DNA of 64,000 nt from JBCDJI01 sp964351865. Lineage in GTDB: Bacteria; Verrucomicrobiota; Verrucomicrobiia; Methylacidiphilales; JBCBYL01. The number at the start of each line of letters is the position of its first letter. Within the stretch, counting starts at the first letter, position 1. Below are positions 27,177-36,315 of this stretch, in pieces. The stretch spans positions 8,285-72,284 of the forward strand of contig CAYGPJ010000019.1 of assembly GCA_964351865.1 (NCBI GenBank). The letters are read 5' to 3'. A program made the position numbers and the translations under genes. The notes under the pieces are model-generated. The model searched no databases. It saw nothing but the letters and a program-made list of their open reading frames with translations, and was not told the DNA's origin.

Positions 27177-28031
27177 ATGGCAGAACCCCAGCGCATACAT
27201 CAAGGCAAAGTGAGAGACGTTTACGAATGGAATGACTCCCTGCTGCTGGTGGCAACGGACCGCATCTCTGCCTTTGACGTCATTCTGCCTAATTTGATTC
27301 TCAGAAAAGGCATTGCGCTGACCCAACTCTCCCGTTACTGGTTCGAACACTTGCCGCAGCATATCCCCCATCACGTCATCTCATTCGACCTGCCATCAGA
27401 AATCAATCGGCCGGAATGGCAGTCCCGCACCACCTGGTGTAAAAAAGCTGAGGTCATCCCGATGGAATGCGTCGTGCGCGGTTATCTGGCTGGCTCCGGT
27501 TGGGATGCTTATCAGCAGACTGGCAAGATCCAGGGTCACCCCTTGCCCACAGGGCTGAAGGAATCAGATCGCCTGCCGAAACCACTCTTTACTCCAACTA
27601 CAAAAGCAGCCGAGGGACATGATGAACCTTTGACCGAGACGGAAGCCCGCGCCTGCGTCGGCACCGAGTGCTATGAATCACTCAAGGCACGCTCTTTGGA
27701 AATATATCAGTGGGCACATGAATTCGCGCTAAGTAGGGGATTGATCATCGCCGATACCAAGTTTGAATTCGGCATGATCGATGGAGAGATCTGCCTGGTC
27801 GATGAATGCCTCACTTCCGACAGTTCACGCTATTGGCCGGCTGACGACTACCAACCCGGGCGCGGACAGCGTGCCTTTGATAAACAGTTTGTGCGCGATT
27901 ACCTGAAGTCATTACCGGATTGGAACCGACAACCACCCGGACCAGAATTACCTGATGACATTGTCGAGAAAACCAGAGATCGCTACATCGAGGCCTATAC
28001 CGCCATTACCGGCAACACCTTCGACTGGTGA
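27177..28031 (+). CDS. purC: Phosphoribosylaminoimidazole-succinocarboxamide synthase
   Basis: SAICAR synthetase of purine biosynthesis, joining aspartate to CAIR with ATP. From the ATG at 27177 (MAEPQRIHQGKVRDVYE) it has 284 residues and the family motifs LLLVATDRISAFDV, VRGYLAGSGWDAYQ, KSL-type KARSLEIYQWAHEFA and IADTKFEFGMIDGE. An earlier in-frame ATG at 27129 adds 16 residues without family similarity. The 204-bp gap upstream separates it from the divergent glycan gene and holds only a short TTTAC-a-GTAAA dyad at 26992-27002. Confidence 0.95.
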   Translation: MAEPQRIHQGKVRDVYEWNDSLLLVATDRISAFDVILPNLILRKGIALTQLSRYWFEHLPQHIPHHVISFDLPSEINRPEWQSRTTWCKKAEVIPMECVVRGYLAGSGWDAYQQTGKIQGHPLPTGLKESDRLPKPLFTPTTKAAEGHDEPLTETEARACVGTECYESLKARSLEIYQWAHEFALSRGLIIADTKFEFGMIDGEICLVDECLTSDSSRYWPADDYQPGRGQRAFDKQFVRDYLKSLPDWNRQPPGPELPDDIVEKTRDRYIEAYTAITGNTFDW

Positions 28032-28086
28032 TCAGCGATGATGGTTTCTACCCCCATGCCGCCTACCTTAACCAACCTCATCTCTT

Positions 28087-28998
28087 TTGCCCGTGGATAG
28101 GAGTCTTTTAGATGCTTACTTGGCATACACCGCCCTCGAGAAGGGCCACTCCCGTAATACCCAGGTCAATCAGCAAAGCACGCTCGATCGCCTGACGGAT
28201 TGGCTGGATCAAAAGCGGGGAACTCCGAACTGGAGCGCAGTGCGGATCGAAGATCTGCTAGCCTATTTAGCCGATCGAAAATCCTACGGTGATCTGGCTC
28301 CGGCGACCATGAAACTGGAAATTGTGATGCTTCGCGGCTTCTTCAAGTATCTGTTCAGGGAGAAGCATCACCGGGAAAATCTGGCTGAGCAGCTTGAGAT
28401 TCCCAAACAGATCCGCAGCCTGCCCGAGACGTTAACCGAAGCGGAGGTGCGTCAGTTACTCCACATCACGTGGCCCGACACGCCTCTGGGGCTTCGCAAC
28501 CAGGCGGTGATGGAACTTTTTTACGCCACTGGCATGCGGGTAAGCGAAATGACCACAGCGCTGTTGGAACATCTGAACCTGGATCAGAAATCACTCATCG
28601 TGACGGGAAAAGGGAGCAAAGACCGCTTGGTTCTCTTCGGCAACCGTGCAGTGGATGTGCTGGAGCGTTACCTGGATGCCGGTCGTCCAATGCTGATCAA
28701 GCCAAAGTCTGGTGGAGAAATTTTTTTGGCTCGGCATGGTCGCGCCCTGACACGTGCCCGCGTCTGGGCAATTGTCAAAGAGGCGATGCAACTGGCGGGA
28801 ATTAAGAAAAATATTTACCCCCACCTGTTACGGCACTCCTTTGCCACCCACCTGCTCTCCGGAGGAGCCGATCTGAGAATGATTCAGGAATTACTGGGAC
28901 ATTCCAGTATCAATACAACTGAAATCTATACCCACGTGGATCAGAAACGATTAGCCCAGACCCATCGCGCTTTTCATCCTCGCGCAAAGAAGTCATAA
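28087..28998 (+). CDS. Tyrosine recombinase XerC/XerD family
   Basis: Probable chromosome-dimer-resolving recombinase of XerD type. The 303-residue protein has the SAM-like core-binding domain (LLDAYLAYTALEKGHSRNT) and all catalytic residues: Arg151 in ATGMRVSEM, Lys175 in GKGSKDR, His246/Arg249 in HLLRHSFATHLL, His272 in LLGHSS and Tyr281 in TEIYTHV. There is no ATG; the frame opens with TTG at 28087, and GTG at 28093 is the other candidate. It sits between purC and rnc in a housekeeping context with no attachment-site repeats, unlike a phage integrase. Confidence 0.92.
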   Translation: MPVDRSLLDAYLAYTALEKGHSRNTQVNQQSTLDRLTDWLDQKRGTPNWSAVRIEDLLAYLADRKSYGDLAPATMKLEIVMLRGFFKYLFREKHHRENLAEQLEIPKQIRSLPETLTEAEVRQLLHITWPDTPLGLRNQAVMELFYATGMRVSEMTTALLEHLNLDQKSLIVTGKGSKDRLVLFGNRAVDVLERYLDAGRPMLIKPKSGGEIFLARHGRALTRARVWAIVKEAMQLAGIKKNIYPHLLRHSFATHLLSGGADLRMIQELLGHSSINTTEIYTHVDQKRLAQTHRAFHPRAKKS

Positions 28999-29008
28999 TA
29001 CATCCACC

Positions 29009-29701
29009 ATGACAGAAATCGATTTATCGCCGCTGGAAACCATCCTCGGCTACTCTTTTAAAAATAAGGAGTTGTTATTGCAGGCCTTGACTCACCCCTC
29101 GCTGGCACACGATATGCAACTGGCGCGCGGGGATAACCAGCGACTGGAATTCCTCGGTGATGCGGTGCTGCAGATGACACTGACGCTCCATCTTTTTCAC
29201 AGCTTTCCCAGTCATCAGGAAGGCCGTCTCACCAAAATGCGTGCCGCCGCCGTCAACAAGAAGGCTTTGGATGAAGTCGCTCGCCAGTTTAAACTCAATG
29301 AATTTATTTTGCTGAGTCGCGGCGAAACTAAGAACCAGGGCCGCACCAAGGCCTCCAATCTGGCCGATGCGATGGAAGCGATCATCGGGGTCATGTTACT
29401 GGACGCCGGATATGAGTTTACCCAGGCGTGGGTAGAAAAAGTTTTCGACCAGAAACTCAAGGAACTGGCCGCCTCGGAAGAGGTCTTCAACCCCAAAGGT
29501 GAACTGCAGGAATTGCTGCAGGGTAAATCCATCGCCACCCCCCGCTACGAACTTGTTGCAGAAAGTGGCCCCGATCACTCGAAATCCTATACGATTCGGG
29601 TCATCTCCGAGGACGCCGTGATCGGAGAAGGTAGTGGCCCCAGCAAAAAGGCCGCAGAATCATCTGCGGCCTTGGATGCTTTAAAAAATCTGTCGCTCTG
29701 A
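29009..29701 (+). CDS. rnc: Ribonuclease III
   Basis: Double-strand-specific endoribonuclease that processes rRNA precursors and structured mRNAs. The 230-residue protein has the catalytic motif NQRLEFLGDAVL (43-54) with Glu47 and Asp51, and the second acidic pair Asp120/Glu123 in LADAMEAIIGVMLLDAGY. A C-terminal dsRNA-binding domain runs from NPKGELQELLQ to KKAAESSAALDAL. The usual NERLEF reads NQRLEF here. It follows the recombinase by 10 bp and ends 1 bp from the stop of the convergent outer-membrane gene. Confidence 0.95.
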   Translation: MTEIDLSPLETILGYSFKNKELLLQALTHPSLAHDMQLARGDNQRLEFLGDAVLQMTLTLHLFHSFPSHQEGRLTKMRAAAVNKKALDEVARQFKLNEFILLSRGETKNQGRTKASNLADAMEAIIGVMLLDAGYEFTQAWVEKVFDQKLKELAASEEVFNPKGELQELLQGKSIATPRYELVAESGPDHSKSYTIRVISEDAVIGEGSGPSKKAAESSAALDALKNLSL

Positions 29702-29702
29702 A

Positions 29703-30587
29703 CTAGAGTTGCTTTTTGATACCAATTCCCATCAGAACATTGGATGTATCACCCGAATTTAAGTAGGTCACATCCTGAATGGTGAAGTACTTAGACTCAG
29801 CAAAAATCGACCATTCATCGTTCATGTGGAATTCATACCCGAGAATAAACTGATAAGCAAAATCACCGAAAGAGTCGCTATCAGGGGCGGTGCCTCCGTC
29901 GCCATCAAAAATGGTCATGGCGATACCGATACCAGGTCCAAAGTAAACTTCAGAACGCCCCCAGTAAGCTTTCAATAGAGCATTAACCATCGGGGCAAAA
30001 GTAATTTGCTGAACATCGTTACTCAAATTTCCACCTGCACCCGCATATTCATGAAATCCATGCATATAAATGAATTCGGCTTCGAGTGCGCCTCCAATGC
30101 GTAAGCCGCCGGTTTCTTTATCAAACTGATCGATCGGTTCTCCAAAGGGCCAGACATAACCAAACTTAACGGCCGCCATCGGTCCTAGTCCCATACTGCT
30201 GTTGGCCCCATTGAAAATATTAGGGGTCCCTTCAAAAATCCCATTACCCGCACCAAACCAATTGGTGAAATTGCTGCCCTGATAGGCATCAATGTTAAAC
30301 CCGAGCATCGCAGCTGCGTAGTATCCTGTTTTAGCATCACGCGGGGCACTGTTGGTCAAGAAATTGAGCTTGGGGGCAGACTCGTTATTGGCAGGAAGGT
30401 CAGATGATTGCACTGCCAGACGACCATTATTGGAACTGGGAGCCACGGTAGAGACGGTTCCATCCGAGTTCTGAACTTTAAAAGGACGAGGAGCAGGAGG
30501 CGCAGAATCTTGCGCGATCGCAGCGTTGCCAATCAATAAAGAGCCACCCACCAACAGGGCCGCAGAGTAAACAGTAAGCTGTTTCAT
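29703..30587 (-). CDS. Outer-membrane beta-barrel protein, unknown function
   Basis: A 294-residue exported protein with signal peptide MKQLTVYSAALLVGGSLLIGN ending AIAQ. A short disordered Pro/Ser-rich stretch follows. From about residue 85 there are alternating hydrophobic strands with aromatic girdles (GYYAAAMLGFNI, MAAVKFGYVWPF, AYQFILGYEFHM, SIFAESKYFTI). It resembles the small 8-10-strand OmpA/Opa-type barrels. The last residue is Leu, not Phe. Function is not recognisable; comparable proteins are porin-like or structural. Confidence 0.78.
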   Translation of the reverse strand: MKQLTVYSAALLVGGSLLIGNAAIAQDSAPPAPRPFKVQNSDGTVSTVAPSSNNGRLAVQSSDLPANNESAPKLNFLTNSAPRDAKTGYYAAAMLGFNIDAYQGSNFTNWFGAGNGIFEGTPNIFNGANSSMGLGPMAAVKFGYVWPFGEPIDQFDKETGGLRIGGALEAEFIYMHGFHEYAGAGGNLSNDVQQITFAPMVNALLKAYWGRSEVYFGPGIGIAMTIFDGDGGTAPDSDSFGDFAYQFILGYEFHMNDEWSIFAESKYFTIQDVTYLNSGDTSNVLMGIGIKKQL

Positions 30588-30692
30588 ACTCTTCTTTTAT
30601 GTTTCTATACGTAAAAAGTCAAAGCCTTTTGTTAATAAATACGCGTAAAATGTACCAAAATGATGGAAAACGTCCTCACCGAATTCCCGATA

Positions 30693-31565
30693 TCAGCCAA
30701 ACAACTGGCGGCCCACCTCTAGAATGCGTCGTTCGCGATCAGTCAGGCTATCTATCCCATCGGCAGATATCTTAGCTAATATCGGATCGAGTGCCTGTCG
30801 AATTTCGAAAGGATTCATGGTCTCCACCTCCGGTCCTTCTCCTTCACTCACCTCTTCTTCCTGCACCATGCGATAAGGAGTGTATTCATAGCGCTGGTTG
30901 CGGGAAACTTGACCGAAAAACCACCATCCGAAAAGAATCCCTCCCAAATGAGCAGAGTGCGCGATGGAAAAAAACCATCCCACCGTGGCAGAATCCGCAA
31001 TGGCCGGCACCCATCCCAGCACCATCGCCACCACACTGAATAGCGCAAATCCCCTCACCGCTTTCACCGCCCTGACCGGATAAGGTAAAAAAAGAATAGA
31101 TAACTTACTGTCGGGCATCAGGATAGAAAACACCCCAAAGACTGCACAAACCGCACCACTCGCCCCCACCAGCGGCCGATCTAAATAAACCGTCTGCCCC
31201 AACAGCAATCCCTGAACGCTGATGTCCACCATAAATAATCCTACCGAGGCTAAGCCTCCCAAGACATACAGCCATAAGTAGAGTTTTGAACCCAACTTGA
31301 ACTCGACCACCCTCCCCAGAAAGTAGAGCGTCATCATGTTGAAGATCACGTGAATGATCAGATCATCCGCGTGTAACCACATGTAGGTAAACAATTGCCA
31401 GAATTCACCTTTCAGCACCTCCGAGATCCTCAAGGCAAAATAGGTCTGCATCGGATTCGTGTCCAAGGTGGCTAAAAATAGCTGCCCGAGTACTGCAATG
31501 ACGACATTAATGATGATAATGCGGCGCGTCCACGGGGCGATCTGTTTAAGTGTTGGCTCTCTCAT
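30693..31565 (-). CDS. Rhomboid-family intramembrane serine protease
   Basis: A 290-residue membrane protease. Catalytic Ser136 lies in VGASGAVCAVFG and the catalytic His206 in HSAHLGGILFGW; the conserved WQLFTYMWLHAD and IFNMMTLYFLGRVVE are also present. Six membrane helices are visible. The C-terminal about 60 residues are cytoplasmic and charged (VQEEEVSEGEGPEVE). The start overlaps the PHP gene's stop by ATGA, so the two are coupled. Substrates are unknown. Confidence 0.9.
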   Translation of the reverse strand: MREPTLKQIAPWTRRIIIINVVIAVLGQLFLATLDTNPMQTYFALRISEVLKGEFWQLFTYMWLHADDLIIHVIFNMMTLYFLGRVVEFKLGSKLYLWLYVLGGLASVGLFMVDISVQGLLLGQTVYLDRPLVGASGAVCAVFGVFSILMPDSKLSILFLPYPVRAVKAVRGFALFSVVAMVLGWVPAIADSATVGWFFSIAHSAHLGGILFGWWFFGQVSRNQRYEYTPYRMVQEEEVSEGEGPEVETMNPFEIRQALDPILAKISADGIDSLTDRERRILEVGRQLFG

Positions 31566-32287
31566 GAACGGGACAGTTTATCCGATACTAACCATTCGTC
31601 CACCGGTGTTTGCGGACGACGTATATTGTACCAGCTCTTGATCACATAGTCCCGCGCGCGCATCAATTGCTCATGCCGACGACAGCGTCCTTCCCGCAGT
31701 GCTCTGATCACCGCGGCCACCGACAACTCATCGGCATCAATAATTTGATGGGACCGCCCCAATGAAGCGGGATGATGTGAATCACTGCCTGCCGTCATCA
31801 CTTGCTGGCGCACTTTAGCGTAGCGATAAGCCTTCGAATTCAACCCCGGAAACCAGCTGGCCGCATTGAACACTTCAATCCCATCGAAGGCATGTTCGTT
31901 CAGCACACGACGCCCCACGCCACGTCGGGCCGGATCAAACGGATGCGCCGCAATACAAAAACCTCCCTGATTCTGCACCATGGGTAATAATTCAGCACAC
32001 CGCACCCCCGGCATTGAATCCAAGCGGACCCCCAGCACCAGCACGTGACCTTCGTATGTCGAAACCTCCATGCCGGGAATAATTAAAAAATCGTCACAGG
32101 CTTTCCCGTCATCCCGTATCAGCCCCTGCTCACGAAAATAGTCTACCCCTGCCTGCGTATCATGGTCCGTCAACACCAGACCATTCAATCCTAACTCTCT
32201 GGCGCGCTCCACCATCCGTAGCGGATGCGACACGCCGTCCACCGAAAAATGGGAATGGCAGTGCAGATCGATGCGGTATTCCGGCAT
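31562..32287 (-). CDS. PHP-domain metal-dependent phosphoesterase
   Basis: A 241-residue PHP protein of the TrpH/YciV type, which hydrolyses phosphoesters such as short 5' RNA ends or phospho-adenosine compounds. The metal ligands are visible in YRIDLHCHSHFSVDG, VLTDHDTQAG, CIAAHPFDPARRG and TAGSDSHHPASLG. The ATG at 32285-32287 is preferred to a TTG at 32299 that overlaps the upstream gene. It overlaps the rhomboid start by four bases. Confidence 0.88.
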   Translation of the reverse strand: MPEYRIDLHCHSHFSVDGVSHPLRMVERARELGLNGLVLTDHDTQAGVDYFREQGLIRDDGKACDDFLIIPGMEVSTYEGHVLVLGVRLDSMPGVRCAELLPMVQNQGGFCIAAHPFDPARRGVGRRVLNEHAFDGIEVFNAASWFPGLNSKAYRYAKVRQQVMTAGSDSHHPASLGRSHQIIDADELSVAAVIRALREGRCRRHEQLMRARDYVIKSWYNIRRPQTPVDEWLVSDKLSRS

Positions 32288-32291
32288 GCGA

Positions 32292-33068
32292 TTACTCAAC
32301 CAGCTTCAAGCCGGAGCCCGGCTCGGCATCTTTAATTTGAATGTAAGTGCGACTGCTGGATAAATCACGCCCGGGAATCATCGAGGAAATCATCATTTCT
32401 TTGATCACGTAGGAATCCCCTACTCGCATGACACCATTAACGCCAACACGTTTAATCACCTCACCCTCCGCATTGTAAGCATCCACCCGCAGAATGGAGA
32501 GATAATCCGCACTGATCCAATACCGTGCTTTGGAATAACTACTCAGCGCAGGCGGTTCTGCTTCATACGCCCAGGCTTTCAACGTTTTAATACTGTCCAT
32601 ACCCAGTGGCTTGACCTTGCTCCAGCGCAGAAAATCCACCCCGAGATCTTCATACGCCACATCCGAGTCCAGAATCGATTGGAGCCGCTCCGGGCCACTG
32701 ACCATCTCCCATTTGGCCTCCGGTCCGCTGCGGCGATCAATGATACTTCCTGATGGCGTCAACTGCACCCGGATCTGTAACGGTTGTTCCAGAAATTCGT
32801 AAACCATTTTACGCCCCATCGTTTTGAGCAGAATCGGATGCAGCACCTTATTCTCGCCGTCGTCCACGCGTAAATTCCCACGCAACGTGAAATCCCGCAG
32901 CCGCATATTATCCCACACCGCCCGCTGCATCACCTCCGGCTCAGGTATCTTTTGGGATTCATCCGGATCCGCCTGCAACCGAGATTCAAAACCGACTCCC
33001 ATGCATATCAGCATCAATAAAAAGGTTCTCACTATAAACACGACGCCACGATAGTGCAGACCATTCAT
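32292..33068 (-). CDS. LolA-like outer-membrane lipoprotein-sorting protein
   Basis: A 258-residue secreted protein. After a signal peptide (FIVRTFLLMLICMGVGF, then SRLQA) it has an unclosed beta-barrel pattern like the bacterial outer-membrane lipoprotein sorting family: NMRLRDFTLRGNLRV, KMVYEFLEQPLQIRVQL, YWISADYLSILRVDAYNAEGEVIK, MRVGDSYVIKEMMI. Members carry lipoproteins or lipids across the periplasm, so a lipid-binding role is inferred. The ATG at 33066-33068 is chosen. It opens a three-gene minus-strand run with the PHP and rhomboid genes. Confidence 0.72.
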   Translation of the reverse strand: MNGLHYRGVVFIVRTFLLMLICMGVGFESRLQADPDESQKIPEPEVMQRAVWDNMRLRDFTLRGNLRVDDGENKVLHPILLKTMGRKMVYEFLEQPLQIRVQLTPSGSIIDRRSGPEAKWEMVSGPERLQSILDSDVAYEDLGVDFLRWSKVKPLGMDSIKTLKAWAYEAEPPALSSYSKARYWISADYLSILRVDAYNAEGEVIKRVGVNGVMRVGDSYVIKEMMISSMIPGRDLSSSRTYIQIKDAEPGSGLKLVE

Positions 33069-33151
33069 TTGAAAAGGTTTTCCAGATCGAATCACAAGGA
33101 CAGTCAGAGCTTTACAGTTGTCTAGTCAATACGCTTTGCTAACCCTGATTC

Positions 33152-33784
33152 ATGGACTGGCTACTTTCACTGGATTTGGATCTAATGCGCACGATTAATG
33201 TGCAGTGGACCCACCCGTGGCTGGACGTTTTTTTCCTGATCATCGCCTCGCTAAAATTATGGAAATGGCCCCTGATCGCAGCCGGGATTGCCATGCTCAT
33301 CTGGGGAGGTTTTAAAGGCAGAGTCTTTATGGTGCTCGTGCTGCTGTGCCTGCTGATTGGCGATGTGGGTATCGTTCAGGCATTCAAAGCAACCGCCGAG
33401 CGGACACGACCACACGAATCTCATGATGATCTCCGGCGCGTGCGCTTCGAAGGCTGGACCGTAACCGTTGAACCTTCGCAAATCCGTGAGGTGGAGCACG
33501 GTAATTCCATGCCTTCCGGACATGCCGCCAATAACTTCATGCTGGCGGTGCTGGCAACCGCCGTCTTCAGCCCGTGGGGTCGCCTCGTCTGGATCTGGGC
33601 CGTGCTGATGGCCTATTCCCGCGTCTATACTGGCGACCACTATCCGAGTGATGTTATCGTTTCTTTATTTTTGGCAATCGCTTATTCCACGACCATCGTT
33701 TACATCTGCTCGCGACTGTGGCAGAAGTGGGGACCGAAATGGTTACCTCATGTCTATGAACAACACCCCAGACTCATCTCCTAA
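33152..33784 (+). CDS. PAP2-family membrane phosphatase
   Basis: A 210-residue membrane phosphatase with five or six helices and the complete acid phosphatase signature: KATAERTRP (about 79-87), SMPSGHAAN (about 118-126) and SRVYTGDHYPSD (about 157-168). Such proteins dephosphorylate undecaprenyl-PP, phosphatidate or lipid A. A charged loop (HDDLRRVRFEGWTVTVEP) follows the first motif. It overlaps the downstream ArnT-like gene, which uses polyprenyl-phosphate sugars, so recycling of the carrier lipid or editing of lipid A is a reasonable inference. Confidence 0.9.
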   Translation: MDWLLSLDLDLMRTINVQWTHPWLDVFFLIIASLKLWKWPLIAAGIAMLIWGGFKGRVFMVLVLLCLLIGDVGIVQAFKATAERTRPHESHDDLRRVRFEGWTVTVEPSQIREVEHGNSMPSGHAANNFMLAVLATAVFSPWGRLVWIWAVLMAYSRVYTGDHYPSDVIVSLFLAIAYSTTIVYICSRLWQKWGPKWLPHVYEQHPRLIS

Positions 33785-35459
33785 ACCCTCGCTTCCGCTT
33801 TGGCCTGTTATTCTAGTGTGGTTCAAAGCCTGTCGCTGGCGGCAAGCCGCACTCCTGCTCATCACCGCGTTGACCCTGTTTCGTTTCTGGTATAGCGGCA
33901 CGCTGGATCTGGTCGCGGATGAAGCTTACTACTGGCTCTGGTCGCAACATCTGGATATTTGTTACTACAGTAAAGGCCCTGGCGTGGCCTGGACGATCGC
34001 TGCCGGCACGTGGCTGTGGGGCGACAGTGTTTTCGGTATCCGTTTTTTTGCGGTGCTGCTCTCGGCCGCCACCGGCTATTGGATCTTCCGTTTAGGGCGA
34101 ACCCTGTTTGATGCCCGCACCGGCTTTCTGGCTCTGGTACTGGCCGCCTGCCTGCCACTTTATGCAGTCGGCAGCATCTTAATGACGATTGATCCACTGA
34201 GCCTCTTTTTCTGGGTCGTGGCCGCTTATGCTTTCTGGCAAGCACTCGAGCGGGACTGCCCGATCCACTGGATTCTACCCGGTCTCGCCATCGGGCTCGG
34301 CATGTTATGCAAATACACCAACATCGCTGAGCTGATCTCGTTCGCACTTTTCTGCCTCTGGAGTGCGCCTCATCGCCGCCACTTGCGCCAATCCACTTTC
34401 TGGACGATGAGTGCCACAACGCTTTTGTCGCTACTGCCTACCCTCATCTGGAACGCCCGCCATGACTGGATCACCGTGCAACACCTGCTGGAACGCGGGA
34501 AACTCAGCTCCAATGATACGTTCACTTTCAAATTCGGTGAGTTGACCCAGTTTTTCTCGGAGCAGGCGCTGGTCTATTCTCCTTTGCTATGGATCAGTAT
34601 TCTAGGCAGTGCCTTCTTCATGCTGAAGCTGTTGCTGACGTCAAGAGAGGCCGAAATCAAAGGGAGTCCAGACCAGACGAATGCGGCATCACCTGCCACC
34701 GTATGGAAATTTCTACTGAGCTTGTTCGTGCCCCTGCCGATTTTCTACTCTCTGCTCAGTATTAACGAAGCAGGGGAAGCCAACTGGACGGCTCCTGCCT
34801 ATCTTGCCGGCCTGATCATACTGGCCGCGTTTATTCTGCATCAGACTCGTCCCGGCAGTGGCCTCAGAAAAGCTTTATGGGTCGCTGTGATTTTGGGTGC
34901 GTTGCAAACTGCGGCCCTGCACCAGACTTCATGGATCCCATTTCATAAGGTGGGCATTCAGGACCCGCTCGACCGGGTTCGTTCCCACCACCAACTAGCC
35001 GATACGGTAGCACAGTTGCAGCAGGAATACGGTGCCAGCTTCATCATCGCCCGCCACTATCAGACGGCTTCACTGATCGCCTTTTACCATCCAGACCAGC
35101 CGCTGGTATATATGCCGGAGTCAGATAAAATCGAAAATCAGTACTCCTTCTGGCCGGGGTATTCTGAAATGATGAAGCATGAGCTCTCTGCCTTGTTTGT
35201 CTGCCGGAATGAAGAAGTGCCCCGCGAGTCCATCTACCGGGAATTCTCAAAGGTGCAATTAATTAAAGAATTCGATACCACCTTCCAAGGCAGACCCTTG
35301 CAACGCTATCGAATTTTCTTTCTGGAAAATTACCACGGTGGAGAAGAAATCGATGAATTTACGGTGGAACCAACACCAGAGACAAGCGTCTCAAACGAAA
35401 TCCCGGCGAGCACTTTGCCGACTGAGGCTAATCAGTCCGCAGTGGATACAACACCATAG
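33750..35459 (+). CDS. ArnT/GT39-like membrane glycosyltransferase
   Basis: A 569-residue GT-C fold enzyme with about 12 membrane helices, which transfers sugars from polyprenyl phosphate. The catalytic-loop acidic motif is in LDLVADEAYYWLWSQHLDICYYSKGP, followed by GDSVFGIRFFAVLLSAATGY. The C-terminal about 120 residues are periplasmic, ending in a Pro/Thr-rich tail. The ATG at 33750 overlaps the PAP2 gene by 35 bp; an earlier in-frame ATG lies deep inside that gene. The 3' end overlaps the convergent FHA gene by 32 bp. A lipid A or surface-glycan substrate is likely. Confidence 0.87.
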   Translation: MSMNNTPDSSPKPSLPLWPVILVWFKACRWRQAALLLITALTLFRFWYSGTLDLVADEAYYWLWSQHLDICYYSKGPGVAWTIAAGTWLWGDSVFGIRFFAVLLSAATGYWIFRLGRTLFDARTGFLALVLAACLPLYAVGSILMTIDPLSLFFWVVAAYAFWQALERDCPIHWILPGLAIGLGMLCKYTNIAELISFALFCLWSAPHRRHLRQSTFWTMSATTLLSLLPTLIWNARHDWITVQHLLERGKLSSNDTFTFKFGELTQFFSEQALVYSPLLWISILGSAFFMLKLLLTSREAEIKGSPDQTNAASPATVWKFLLSLFVPLPIFYSLLSINEAGEANWTAPAYLAGLIILAAFILHQTRPGSGLRKALWVAVILGALQTAALHQTSWIPFHKVGIQDPLDRVRSHHQLADTVAQLQQEYGASFIIARHYQTASLIAFYHPDQPLVYMPESDKIENQYSFWPGYSEMMKHELSALFVCRNEEVPRESIYREFSKVQLIKEFDTTFQGRPLQRYRIFFLENYHGGEEIDEFTVEPTPETSVSNEIPASTLPTEANQSAVDTTP

Positions 35460-36315
35460 GCTGTTTACGCGGACCCAGTTCCACCATCAGCATGGGAGAG
35501 CTGACACTGCGATCTTCCGCGCGGGTCGGGAAGCGTTCAGTGCTGACCAGTTCACAATCCAGTTCACAAGCCTTGGCCGAAATATCCTCCATCTGCTGTA
35601 AATCATCTCCGAGAACTTTAAGTTGGCCATTGGAAAGCTGCTGAAGCTTTACCGGAGTTAAATTAATGGATGCATTCACTTTGAACAGATAGCTGTCAGC
35701 GGACATCCCACACTCGGCCATCAACTGTTCGTTGAGATATTTTCCATAATGGATGATCTGGCGGGCGCATTCCACCGACGCCTGCAGTCGTTGGGTGTGC
35801 TGCTCGTCAACTGAATTCCAAATGCCAGTGACCGTTCGATCCGTGACTCTGACCACTTTTCCCTCATGAGACATCATCAGTTTAATCGCTCGATAAAACC
35901 ATTCACCAACCGCACGGCTCTGTATTTTGGAATCCTGCCCCCAATCGACACCGCGGTCATTAAAGCGAACATTGAGTAATACTGATGATTCCAGCACGGC
36001 CTTTTGCGCTTCACCCCCCTGCCCACTCGGTTCCAAAGAAACATGCAGCGGCTCGGAAGCCACATCAATTACATCCGAGTTAACCAGCACTTCTGGCTTA
36101 AGAATGAGTTGACCGTTGAGGAATGTCCCGTTTTGACTTCCGGCATCGCAGACCAGTAATCCCCGCTCCGGGTCATTGAAGAAAAAAGTATGGATCCGAG
36201 ATGCCTGGGAACGGTTAATTTTAAGCGTAGCGGTGCGACTTCGCCCCAGTGAATAAAAATCCTGATCCAGCACCCACTGGTTTTCTGAACTGACAAGACG
36301 TAGATTATTTCTCAT
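35428..36315 (-). CDS. FHA-domain protein with degenerate class III cyclase-like domain
   Basis: A 295-residue cytoplasmic protein. Residues about 18-95 are an FHA phosphothreonine-binding domain (SLGRSR at 22-27, SRIH at 39-42, DAGSQNGTFLNG at 57-68). Residues about 112-262 follow the outline of a class III nucleotide cyclase: VLLNVRF, then EGKVVRVTDRTVTGIW (151-166), then KVLGDDLQQMEDISAKACE (233-251) and ELVSTERF. The two metal-binding aspartates of active cyclases are not at the expected places, so it is probably a pseudo-cyclase. The ATG at 36313-36315 overlaps the comEC stop by 11 bp. Confidence 0.75.
   Translation of the reverse strand: MRNNLRLVSSENQWVLDQDFYSLGRSRTATLKINRSQASRIHTFFFNDPERGLLVCDAGSQNGTFLNGQLILKPEVLVNSDVIDVASEPLHVSLEPSGQGGEAQKAVLESSVLLNVRFNDRGVDWGQDSKIQSRAVGEWFYRAIKLMMSHEGKVVRVTDRTVTGIWNSVDEQHTQRLQASVECARQIIHYGKYLNEQLMAECGMSADSYLFKVNASINLTPVKLQQLSNGQLKVLGDDLQQMEDISAKACELDCELVSTERFPTRAEDRSVSSPMLMVELGPRKQPMVLYPLRTD

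Noticed and set aside
28087..28998. Phage or island integrase
   Set aside because: The context is purC and rnc, no attachment repeats or cargo genes are nearby, and the sequence is XerC/D-like throughout.
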